DNA of 64,000 nucleotides from an uncultured Lachnospiraceae bacterium (GTDB lineage Bacteria; Bacillota; Clostridia; Lachnospirales; Lachnospiraceae): the NCBI GenBank assembly GCA_910586645.1, contig CAJUIS010000001.1:1-64000 (forward strand), written 5' to 3'. Below are positions 21,681 through 29,133 of the stretch, piece by piece. The stretch's first letter is position 1; each line of letters opens with the position of its first letter. The notes under the pieces were generated by a model. It saw only the letters and a list, made by a program, of their open reading frames with translations. It ran no database searches and was not told the origin of the DNA. The position numbers were made by a program, and so were the translations under genes.

Positions 21681-23804
21681 ATGAAAAATAAGATGAATCA
21701 CAAAAAATCACATCGTTTCTATGCCGGAGCGCTTTCATTCATGCTTGGTATGACAGGAGTTTTTACGCCGGATTTTAAGGCGCTGGCAGCGGCAGGAGAA
21801 AATGCGCCGGAGATTGCAGAAACGACAGAAGAAACAGCCAGAGGTGAATACGTCATCTGTGCAGACGGCAGTGCAGATCTGAAAGAAGCGCAGTCTGACG
21901 CTGCCTGGGAGATTGCAGAAAGCGGAGACGCCGTTTTATACGAAGCGGATTTGACACAGACAGAGGCATTGCAGATGGAACAGGAAGAAAATCTTTTGGT
22001 AGAAGAGAATTTTTTCCTGACTGCTTCCGGAAAAAAGAAAGAGAAGAGGGATAAGGAAAGACAGAGACTTCTGGAACGAAAAGCTCTGCTGAAAAAAGCT
22101 TTTCAGGAAGAAAAAGCCTGTACGGAATGGAATTTCCAGATGATCCATGCAGATGAAGAAACAGAATTACCGGAAAGCAGCGATGCGGTAAAAGTAGCGG
22201 TTCTTGATTCCGGCGTTGAACTGATTTCCGGAATTCCCGTAAGAGGAAGCGTAAATCTTGTAAAAGAAGAACAGTATATGCCTTATTATATGGAAGATAT
22301 GACAGGTCACGGAACGGCTTCCGCGGATATCATTCATCAAATCTGTCCATCCGCGGAGTTATACTCTGTCAGAGTCTTAGACCGGGAAAACAGAGGCCGT
22401 TTAAGCGATGTAACAGAAGGTATCTATTGGTGTATAGAAAATGATATGGATATCATTAATATGAGCTTTGGAACGCCAAAAGAATCTGAAATTTTAAAGA
22501 AAGCAGTAAGCGATGCGGCGGAGCGCGGCATTCTGATTGTAGGGGCCGCCGGAAACGGCGGAGCGGCAGGCGTGGAATATCCGGCGGCATATCCGGAAGC
22601 CATGGCAGTCGGAGCCGTAAATACCAGCGCAGAAAGAACAGAAGAAAGCGCGATAGGAGCAGAAATGGAGCTTACTGCGCCCGGAGAACAGATTCTGACA
22701 AAGAGTATGTTTGGGATGGAGACGGTAAATTCCGGCACCAGCATGGCTGCGCCTCATGTAACAGGAACAGCGGCAATGCTTATGACAGCGGACAGAGAAA
22801 AAAGCGCGGAAGAAATTCGCTTTGTATTGGACGCCAGCGGGAATCCGCTTGGAAGCCAGAATGAGTACGGATATGGACTGATAGACGTTCAATATGCAAA
22901 AGAACTGCTTGAAGAGGGCGCAGAAACCGTTCAGGAGATGTGCCTGGAAAAGGAGGAAGCGCCAAACGAGGAACGAAAGCCTGTGGAGACGTTTGAAGAT
23001 GTGGATTATGTGGAAGGGAGATGGCATAAAGAAGATCATCCAAAATTATTGGAAACGAGCATTAACGAATATATGGCGCTTGATGGAAGGTTAATTACTG
23101 CAAAACAAATCCGTCTTCTAAAAGCTGGCGCCGTATTTCCGGATAAATATTTGAAGCATAGGGCCAATTATCCGGAATGGCATGGATATTATACAAAAAA
23201 TTATGTGGCAAACTATATTTTTGCCACTAAAATAGCGAAAAATGGAGGAGATACGACAGATCTTGCCAGAACAAAAGGGCAGGACGTTACGTGTTACGAC
23301 AGAATGAAGAATACGGTTTCAAAAAGCGGAATTACGGATCAAGACAATGTAAAAAAATCATGGGCAAACGTTTTCAGCACGGAAGTCAACCTGAACGGTT
23401 ATGCAGATAAAAGCTCTAGTGAAAAACAAGAATGGAAAAAATATTTTTTGTATGGAATGGCTTCCCATACGATATCGGATACATTTGCTCATAGCAGTTT
23501 TTATCGCAATCCAAGCACTGGCAGAATCGAAGAAATCGTGCATCCATCTACAGATGATCTGGATGGGGGAGGCTGTGATAAAAATAAAAATCGTTATAAA
23601 TGTGCGACTCTTGCAGTGTTTTGCGTTATACTGAACTGCCAGGACAATTCGGTAGGTGATATCATAGATTTTTCAGCATATGGGAGTAACTATTGGAAGG
23701 GCTTTTATCTTGGAAATATTTTAAAATATGCTCTTCAATCAGATAAAGAATATGGAAGTCAGATTTTAACAGATGAATTTAAAGCAGTAAACCATAATTT
23801 ATAG
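21681..23804 (+). CDS. secreted subtilisin-like protease fused to a zinc phospholipase C-like domain
   Basis: 707 residues. An N-terminal signal peptide (about 1-38, ending LAAAG) and an acidic/basic coiled propeptide-like region (to about 150) precede an S8 peptidase domain. The triad is Asp in VAVLDSGVE, His in MTGHGTASA and Ser in NSGTSMAAPHVTG, with the oxyanion Asn in GAAGNGG. From about residue 440 a second domain begins: KAGAVFPDKYLKHR, then WHGYYT, then YGMASHTISDTFAHSSF and EIVHPSTDD. These His/Asp patterns resemble zinc-dependent phospholipase C/P1-nuclease folds. The combination in one chain is unusual. It is first in an operon with a BspA-type repeat protein. The protease part is certain; the second domain is a pattern judgement. 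Confidence 0.75.
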   Translation: MKNKMNHKKSHRFYAGALSFMLGMTGVFTPDFKALAAAGENAPEIAETTEETARGEYVICADGSADLKEAQSDAAWEIAESGDAVLYEADLTQTEALQMEQEENLLVEENFFLTASGKKKEKRDKERQRLLERKALLKKAFQEEKACTEWNFQMIHADEETELPESSDAVKVAVLDSGVELISGIPVRGSVNLVKEEQYMPYYMEDMTGHGTASADIIHQICPSAELYSVRVLDRENRGRLSDVTEGIYWCIENDMDIINMSFGTPKESEILKKAVSDAAERGILIVGAAGNGGAAGVEYPAAYPEAMAVGAVNTSAERTEESAIGAEMELTAPGEQILTKSMFGMETVNSGTSMAAPHVTGTAAMLMTADREKSAEEIRFVLDASGNPLGSQNEYGYGLIDVQYAKELLEEGAETVQEMCLEKEEAPNEERKPVETFEDVDYVEGRWHKEDHPKLLETSINEYMALDGRLITAKQIRLLKAGAVFPDKYLKHRANYPEWHGYYTKNYVANYIFATKIAKNGGDTTDLARTKGQDVTCYDRMKNTVSKSGITDQDNVKKSWANVFSTEVNLNGYADKSSSEKQEWKKYFLYGMASHTISDTFAHSSFYRNPSTGRIEEIVHPSTDDLDGGGCDKNKNRYKCATLAVFCVILNCQDNSVGDIIDFSAYGSNYWKGFYLGNILKYALQSDKEYGSQILTDEFKAVNHNL

Positions 23805-23819
23805 TAAAGGAGAAGGATT

Positions 23820-24692
23820 ATGAATCAGAAAAAATGCATTTTGAGAAAAATATGCGTAGCATCTCTGCTGTTTTTTGGAATGTTCTTTCTGTCGCAGTCT
23901 TTTGTCAGGGCGGAAGAAGAGGAGGGATTGCCGGAAGAACTTCCCACAGATAAATATGAGTTGTATTATGAACATCCGGAGGGCAGAGGGGAACTGAAAG
24001 AAAATAAAAACTTCATATATTGTTACAATGAAACATATAAGGGGATCGAAATACTGAAATATAAAAAGGCTGGCCGGAAATGGAAGGTAAAAGAATTGAA
24101 GATTCCGAAACAGATTGATAATAAACCGGTTACAGTGCTTGCAGATTACAGTTTCTTTTATTGCCGTTATGCCAAAAAAGTCGTCCTTCCAAAAACAGTC
24201 ACAGATATTGGAGCCATGGCATTCTGGGCCTGTGGAGTCGATAGCAATTCTGCGCTGCGCCTTGAAATTCCCAAAAACTCCCGCTTAAAAAAGATTGGGG
24301 GAGAAGCTTTTGCATGGAGTTCTATAGAACTGCTTAAACTGCCGGACAGCCTTCAAATAATTGATGGGTCATTTGAAGGCTGCGGGAAATTAAAAAAAGT
24401 AATATTGGGGAAGAAGACGCGACTAAAGGAAATGCAATCCTGTTTCATAGAATGCAAGATGTTGACAGAAATCACAATCCCAAAAACGGTAAAAAAAATG
24501 GGCGGAACATTTTCGATTTGTCCCAATCTGAAAAAAATTACATTTCAGGGAGAGCCACCCAAGTATATTTTTCGTTCATTTAATGGAATCCACCCAGACG
24601 CTGTCTTTCATGTGCCGAAAAAATATAAAAAGCAGTACCGGAAACTATTGAAAAAAGCGGAAGGGTACAAAAGCACGATGAAAATCCTGTAG
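23820..24692 (+). CDS. secreted BspA-type leucine-rich repeat protein
   Basis: 290 residues starting 15 bp after the protease gene behind AAAGGAGAAGG. Signal peptide about residues 1-31 (SFVRAEEEE). From about residue 95 it has BspA/LRR_5 repeats: VVLPKTVTDIGAMAFWACG, LKKIGGEAFAWSSIELLKL, EITIPKTVKKMGGTFSIC and ITFQGEPPKYIF, then a basic C-terminal cap (FHVPKKYKKQYRKLLKK). BspA repeats mediate binding to host proteins or other bacteria in gut Firmicutes. There is no sortase signal. A collapsed paralogue follows at 24756. Confidence 0.75.
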   Translation: MNQKKCILRKICVASLLFFGMFFLSQSFVRAEEEEGLPEELPTDKYELYYEHPEGRGELKENKNFIYCYNETYKGIEILKYKKAGRKWKVKELKIPKQIDNKPVTVLADYSFFYCRYAKKVVLPKTVTDIGAMAFWACGVDSNSALRLEIPKNSRLKKIGGEAFAWSSIELLKLPDSLQIIDGSFEGCGKLKKVILGKKTRLKEMQSCFIECKMLTEITIPKTVKKMGGTFSICPNLKKITFQGEPPKYIFRSFNGIHPDAVFHVPKKYKKQYRKLLKKAEGYKSTMKIL

Positions 24693-24755
24693 GGCAGGAA
24701 ATGCAACAGACAAAATATCACCCTAAAGAAACTCCGAGTGGAAAGGGGAAAAACC

Positions 24756-25006
24756 ATGAAACAGAAAAAAAAGCATTTTCGGAAAATATGCGCGGCCTCC
24801 CTGCTGTTTTTAGGAATGTTCCTTCTGCCGCTGTCTTTTGTCAGGGCGGAAGAAGCGAAGGAACCCGCAAAAAAACTTCCTACCGACAAATACACAATGT
24901 ATGATAAAATTCCAGAAGGCAGGGGGGAATTGAAGGAAAATATTTCCAGGTATCCTTCATTTTTAGAAATTCATCCGGATATAAAAAGACAATGAAAATC
25001 CTGTAA
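24756..25006 (+). pseudogene. collapsed paralogue of the upstream LRR gene (internal deletion)
   Basis: The first ~60 codons (MKQKKKHFRKICAASLLF..., LPTDKYTMYDK, EGRGELKEN) copy the signal peptide and N-terminus of the gene at 23820. The repeats are then missing. The sequence near 24980-25006 again matches the very end of that gene (GYK...TMKIL then stop) but in a shifted frame, so the present frame stops at 24995. This is a tandem duplicate that lost its middle. Confidence 0.75.
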
Positions 25007-25094
25007 AAAAATACGCTTTCGTTTGTCCACTATGCTTTATATCGGAAAATTTTTTCTTTAAAATTCAATATCCTCAGCGGATATGAATAGGATC

Positions 25095-25136
25095 AGGGCA
25101 TTTAAAAGTTGTGATAAACTTTCGAATGCCTTTTTT
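25095..25136 (+). terminator. terminator after the LRR genes
   Basis: AGGGCATTTAAAAGTT (25095-25110) pairs with AAACTTTCGAATGCCT (25117-25132) with one internal bulge, followed by TTTTT. Confidence 0.7.
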
Positions 25137-25147
25137 GAAAGATGGGA

Positions 25148-25176
25148 TTGTGAAACGGGAGCAACGGAAGTATAAT
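25148..25176 (+). promoter_or_regulatory. promoter of bcp-yaaA
   Basis: TTGTGA (25148-25153), 17 bases, TATAAT (25171-25176), 65 bp before the bcp start. Confidence 0.6.
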
Positions 25177-25241
25177 GAAAAAAGAAATCGGGAACAGATT
25201 TTTGCCTTATGGAAATAATGAAAATGACAGGAGGTTTTTCT

Positions 25242-25697
25242 ATGTTGGAAGTTGGAACAAAAGCGCCGGATTTTGAATTGCCGGATCAAAATGGGGAGCT
25301 GCATTCTTTGAAGGATTACCGTGGGAAAAAAGTGATTCTGTACTTTTACCCAAAAGACAATACGCCCGGATGTACAAAGCAGGCGTGCGGATTTTCTGAC
25401 AGAATTGTTAAAATACAGGAAAAGGGAGCCGTCGTGATAGGCGTGAGCAAAGACAGCGTCGCTTCGCATAAGAAATTTGAGGAAAAGAACGGATTAAAAT
25501 TCACGCTGCTTTCCGATCCGGAACAAAAAACGCTTGAAGCTTATGACGTATGGAAGGAAAAAAAGAATTACGGAAAAGTCTATATGGGAATCGTACGGAC
25601 AACTTATTTAATTGATGAGGAAGGAATCATCCGAAAGGCAAACGATAAGGTAAAGGCCGCGCTTGATCCGGAAAAAATGCTGGGTGAATTGGAATGA
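25242..25697 (+). CDS. bcp: thioredoxin-dependent thiol peroxidase (Bcp/PrxQ)
   Basis: Start at MLEVGTKAPDFELPD, ATG 25242, behind GGAGG. The 151-residue length is normal for Bcp. The peroxidatic Cys is in KDNTPGCTKQACGF, with the resolving Cys five residues later, the PrxQ arrangement. It reduces hydrogen peroxide and organic peroxides using thioredoxin, in the cytosol. Its stop overlaps the start of yaaA (ATGA), so the two are a peroxide-defence pair. The promoter at 25148 shows no PerR box that I can identify. Confidence 0.92.
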   Translation: MLEVGTKAPDFELPDQNGELHSLKDYRGKKVILYFYPKDNTPGCTKQACGFSDRIVKIQEKGAVVIGVSKDSVASHKKFEEKNGLKFTLLSDPEQKTLEAYDVWKEKKNYGKVYMGIVRTTYLIDEEGIIRKANDKVKAALDPEKMLGELE

Positions 25698-26470
25698 AGA
25701 TCATTTTATCTCCTGCAAAGAAGATGAACGAGGATTCAAAATCTCTGGAACCCAGTGGATTGCCGGTATTTATGGAACAGACGAAAGAGATTCTTAAGTG
25801 GATGAAAACAAAGACATATGAAGACTTAAAGGAGTTATGGAAGTGTAATGATAAAATAGCGGAGCAGAATTTTAACAGATTAAACTGTATGGATCTGAAT
25901 AAAAACCTGACGCCCGCAATCCTTTCCTATGAGGGCATTGCATATCAATATATGGCGCCGTCTGTCTTTGAAAAAAATCATCTTGTCTATATTCAGGAAC
26001 ATTTAAGAATTCTTTCCGCATTTTACGGCGTTTTAAAACCTATGGACGGCGTAAGGCCGTATCGATTGGAAATGCAGGCAAAAGCAGACGTTTCAGGCTG
26101 CAAAGATTTATACTGCTTCTGGGGAGACAGGCTTTATCGAAAGGTATGCGACAAATCAAAGGTCATCGTTAATCTGGCGTCAAAAGAATATGCGAAGTGC
26201 ATTGAAAAGCATCTGACGCCTGATGACATTTATCTGACCTGTATATTTGGCGAGACAGTACAGGATAAGTTTGTCACAAAAAGCACGTATGCAAAGATGG
26301 CAAGGGGTGAAATGGTGCGTTTTATGGCAGAGAATCAGATAGAGAATCCAAAGGACTTAAAGTCCTTTGACAGACTGAATTACAAATACAGGGCGGATTT
26401 ATCCTCTGAGAATGCATATGTGTTTGAAAGGGCCGCAAAATCATCCGTAAAAGATCTGCGGAATCCCTAA
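25694..26470 (+). CDS. yaaA: YaaA-family peroxide stress protein
   Basis: 258 residues. Opens with the family signature MKIILSPAKKM and has LSYEGIAYQYMAPSVF, ILSAFYGVLKPMDGVRPYRLEM and YLTCIFGETVQDKFVTKSTYAKMARGEMVRFM. YaaA (UPF0246) limits intracellular iron and so reduces DNA and protein damage during peroxide stress in E. coli. It overlaps bcp by four bases, which fits a shared oxidative-stress role in this anaerobe. Confidence 0.9.
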   Translation: MKIILSPAKKMNEDSKSLEPSGLPVFMEQTKEILKWMKTKTYEDLKELWKCNDKIAEQNFNRLNCMDLNKNLTPAILSYEGIAYQYMAPSVFEKNHLVYIQEHLRILSAFYGVLKPMDGVRPYRLEMQAKADVSGCKDLYCFWGDRLYRKVCDKSKVIVNLASKEYAKCIEKHLTPDDIYLTCIFGETVQDKFVTKSTYAKMARGEMVRFMAENQIENPKDLKSFDRLNYKYRADLSSENAYVFERAAKSSVKDLRNP

Positions 26471-26521
26471 CCGAACAAAACAAACATTCCCGGCATATAC
26501 TGGTAAAAAAGGAGAAAACGC

Positions 26522-26689
26522 ATGGGACGGTTGGTAATAAATGGCGATGAAATTTACGAACTGGACGAAGAGTGCCTGAGAGAAAAACAAAAACAGAACA
26601 GATTAAAAAAACAGTCTCTTTCCGAAAAAGAACGGACGTTTCGAACATCCGGAGTCCGGGAAAGGAACATACAAAGGCCACAGGGATGA
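26522..26689 (+). CDS. 55-residue basic protein, unknown function
   Basis: ATG at 26522 preceded by AAAAAGGAG at the right distance. The frame reads MGRLVINGDEIYELDEECL followed by a strongly charged helix (REKQKQNRLKKQSL) and ends RERNIQRPQG. Start signal and composition are convincing despite the short length. It follows yaaA by 51 bp and stops 4 bp before the end of the convergent PHP gene. No family recognised. Confidence 0.55.
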   Translation: MGRLVINGDEIYELDEECLREKQKQNRLKKQSLSEKERTFRTSGVRERNIQRPQG

Positions 26690-26692
26690 AAT

Positions 26693-27421
26693 TCATCCCA
26701 TATGACGCTCCATTTTTATAAAATCACAAAACCGCTCTGCATCCGTGTTTAAAATCAAAGTCTCATCAAAGCCCGTCTGCTCGATAAAATCTTTTGCCAT
26801 GGAGCATTCGCCGACACTGGAAGGATCGTGCGCATCGGAGCTTACGATGACAGGCGTCCGGTATTCCATGCAGAGCATAAGCATATTCCGGTAATTTTCA
26901 AGGCAGTTTTTCCGTCTTGTTTTTCGTCGGAACGTGTTATTGTTGACTTCCAGCGCAACATGATACTTTTTTGCCGCTTTTACTAACTGTTCGTAATCCA
27001 GCGGCGTACTGTCGTCGTCCGGATGAGCCACGAAAAATACTTTTTCGTTTTTCATACAGGAAATTACGTTTTCGGTATTTTTCCGCTTTCCGGCGTCCTG
27101 ATAGCACAGTTCATGTATGCCAACGATGGCATAGTCCAGATAATCGATATATTTCTGTGCAAGCGACAGAGTTCCGTCGTTTAAAACATTGATTTCACAT
27201 CCATGGATGATATGCACGCCATATAAGGTACGCGGAACGTGGTGCAGCGTCGAATAATAGATCGGCTCCACGGTTCCGGGTATTCCGGGAGCGTGTTCGC
27301 TGACTCCAAGCAGTACAAGCTCTTTTTCCGCCGCTGCCTGCGCCATTTCCCGGATGGTTCCAAATGCATGTCCGCTTGCCAGCGTGTGCGTGTGTATATC
27401 CAGAACAAAAGGTTTTTTCAT
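26693..27421 (-). CDS. PHP-domain phosphoesterase (YcdX / histidinol-phosphatase-like)
   Basis: Start at MKKPFVLDIHTHTLASG (27421) behind GGAGG. 242 residues with the four PHP metal-binding motifs in order: DIHTHT, GVSEHAP, FVAHPDDD, and VSSDAHDPSSVG. These hold a trinuclear metal centre. Members hydrolyse phosphate esters (YcdX type) or histidinol phosphate. No his genes are nearby, so a general phosphatase role is more likely. Substrate unknown. Confidence 0.8.
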   Translation of the reverse strand: MKKPFVLDIHTHTLASGHAFGTIREMAQAAAEKELVLLGVSEHAPGIPGTVEPIYYSTLHHVPRTLYGVHIIHGCEINVLNDGTLSLAQKYIDYLDYAIVGIHELCYQDAGKRKNTENVISCMKNEKVFFVAHPDDDSTPLDYEQLVKAAKKYHVALEVNNNTFRRKTRRKNCLENYRNMLMLCMEYRTPVIVSSDAHDPSSVGECSMAKDFIEQTGFDETLILNTDAERFCDFIKMERHMG

Positions 27422-27524
27422 ATGCTTCCTCCAATGGTTTCCTGCTTTACTGCCAATTAGAATAGCAGAAGTTTTCATCTAAATCAAGATAAAACAAACC
27501 AAAATCGTCTCTGACAAGGAAGCA

Positions 27525-27546
27525 GGGGAATCCATATGGATTCCCC
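27525..27546. terminator. perfect 22-bp palindrome between convergent/diverging units
   Basis: GGGGAATCC and GGATTCCCC flank CATATG's centre, giving an 11-bp stem with almost no loop. It lies just past the HCB13-like stop on the minus strand. The T-run on the minus side is poor, so its strength as terminator is doubtful. Confidence 0.45.
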
Positions 27547-27562
27547 CTCTCTTTACCGACTC

Positions 27563-27778
27563 TTAGCAGAAGCTGTTTCCACAGCCGCCGCAGCAGAGCA
27601 GAAGCAGGATCAGCCAAAGGCAGTTATTTCCGCCTTCGCCGCATCCGCCGCCGCATCCGCCGCCGAAGAATCCGCCGCCGTTGCCGTTGCATAAGCACAA
27701 CAGAACGATGATCCAGAGAATGGAACCGCATCCTCCATCATTTCCGCATCCACAGTTTGTAGCTGCTAAATCACTCAT
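27563..27778 (-). CDS. Cys/Gly-rich small protein (chorion class high-cysteine HCB13-like)
   Basis: 71 residues behind GGAGG on the minus strand. It starts MSDLAATNCGCGNDGG, then a hydrophobic segment (ILWIIVLLCLC), a GGGFFGGGCGGGCG core and a second hydrophobic segment (CLWLILLLLCC), ending CGNSFC. About one residue in seven is Cys. Such proteins are widespread in Clostridia under the name 'chorion class high-cysteine HCB protein 13' and some resemble YjcZ-type spore-associated peptides. The role is not known; two short hydrophobic helices suggest membrane or coat association. Confidence 0.7.
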   Translation of the reverse strand: MSDLAATNCGCGNDGGCGSILWIIVLLCLCNGNGGGFFGGGCGGGCGEGGNNCLWLILLLLCCGGCGNSFC

Positions 27779-27862
27779 TTGAAAACCTCCATGTATTGTT
27801 GATTACACTTCATCATATGTGGGATGCTTGTAAGTGTTTCCGGTGGACAAAACAAAAAAATC

Positions 27863-27890
27863 TTGACAGCCAAAGAATGATTGGTATTAT
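27863..27890 (+). promoter_or_regulatory. icd promoter
   Basis: TTGACA (27863-27868), 16 bases, TATTAT (27885-27890), 35 bp before the icd start. Confidence 0.75.
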
Positions 27891-27924
27891 AGAATAGGGC
27901 AAAATATTTTTAAGGAGGACAAAA

Positions 27925-29133
27925 ATGAGTAAAATTCAAATGACGACGCCGCTCGTTGAGATGGACGGGGATGAAATGACCAGGATTTTATGGTCAATGA
28001 TAAAAGAAGAATTGTTAGAACCATTTGTGGATTTAAAGACAGAATACTATGATTTAGGACTGGAATGCAGAAACGATACAAACGATCAGATTACAATAGA
28101 TTCTGCAAACGCTGCCAGAAAATACGGCGTTGCCGTAAAATGCGCAACGATTACGCCAAACGCCGCCAGAATGGACGAGTATCATTTAAAAGAGATGTGG
28201 AAGAGTCCGAACGGCACAATCCGTGCCATGTTAGACGGCACAGTATTCCGCGCGCCGATTCTTGTCAAAGGAATCGAACCCTGTGTAAAAAACTGGAAAA
28301 AACCGATTACAATTGCAAGGCATGCGTATGGCGACGTTTATAAAGCGGCGGAATTAAAGATTCCGGACGCTGGAAAAGTTGAACTTGTTTATACTGCGGA
28401 AAACGGAACTGAAACAAGAGAGCTTATCCATAATTTTACAGGAGCCGGAATCGTACAGGGACAGCATAATTTAAACGGCTCCATTGAAAGTTTTGCCAGA
28501 AGCTGCTTTACATATGCTCTGGATGTAAAACAGGATTTATGGTTTGCGACAAAAGACACGATTTCAAAGAAATACGACCATTCATTTAAAGATATTTTCC
28601 AGGAGATCTTTGACGCAGAGTATAAAGAATCATTTGGAAAAGCCGGGATCACCTATTTTTATACATTAATTGATGACGCTGTGGCGCGCGTGATGAAATC
28701 CGAAGGCGGTTATATCTGGGCCTGCAAGAATTATGACGGAGACGTAATGAGCGACATGATTTCTTCTGCGTTCGGCTCGCTTGCCATGATGACGTCTGTG
28801 CTCGTTTCTCCGGACGGCTGTTATGAATACGAAGCGGCGCATGGCACTGTACAGAGACATTATTACAAACATCTGAACGGAGAAGAGACATCGACGAATT
28901 CCGTGGCGACGATTTTCGCATGGTCTGGAGCTCTTAGAAAACGCGGAGAACTGGATGCAAACGAAGAGCTTGCGTCATTTGCAGATAAGCTTGAAGAAGC
29001 CTGCATAAAGACAATCGAAGAAGGAAAAATGACAAAGGATCTTGCGCTGATTACGACAAATCCGAATCCGACCGTATTAAACAGCAGGGAGTTTATTCTG
29101 GCTATCCGCAAATCCTTAGAGGAGATGTTATGA
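27925..29133 (+). CDS. icd: NADP-dependent isocitrate dehydrogenase (type II, homodimeric)
   Basis: 402 residues beginning MSKIQMTTPLVEMDGDEMTR, behind AAGGAGG. This is the eukaryote-like IDH group: NGTIRAMLDGTVFRAPI, AHAYGDVYK in the variant ARHAYGDVYKAAEL, and the metal-binding NYDGDVMSDMI near residue 270, followed by EAAHGTVQRHY. It converts isocitrate to 2-oxoglutarate and supplies NADPH and glutamate precursor. The TCA cycle partners are not in the window. The next gene overlaps its stop by four bases. Confidence 0.95.
   Translation: MSKIQMTTPLVEMDGDEMTRILWSMIKEELLEPFVDLKTEYYDLGLECRNDTNDQITIDSANAARKYGVAVKCATITPNAARMDEYHLKEMWKSPNGTIRAMLDGTVFRAPILVKGIEPCVKNWKKPITIARHAYGDVYKAAELKIPDAGKVELVYTAENGTETRELIHNFTGAGIVQGQHNLNGSIESFARSCFTYALDVKQDLWFATKDTISKKYDHSFKDIFQEIFDAEYKESFGKAGITYFYTLIDDAVARVMKSEGGYIWACKNYDGDVMSDMISSAFGSLAMMTSVLVSPDGCYEYEAAHGTVQRHYYKHLNGEETSTNSVATIFAWSGALRKRGELDANEELASFADKLEEACIKTIEEGKMTKDLALITTNPNPTVLNSREFILAIRKSLEEML

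Noticed and set aside
27195..27460. Plus- and minus-strand open frames inside the PHP-domain gene
   Set aside because: They are shadows of the PHP coding sequence, with no ribosome sites of their own.
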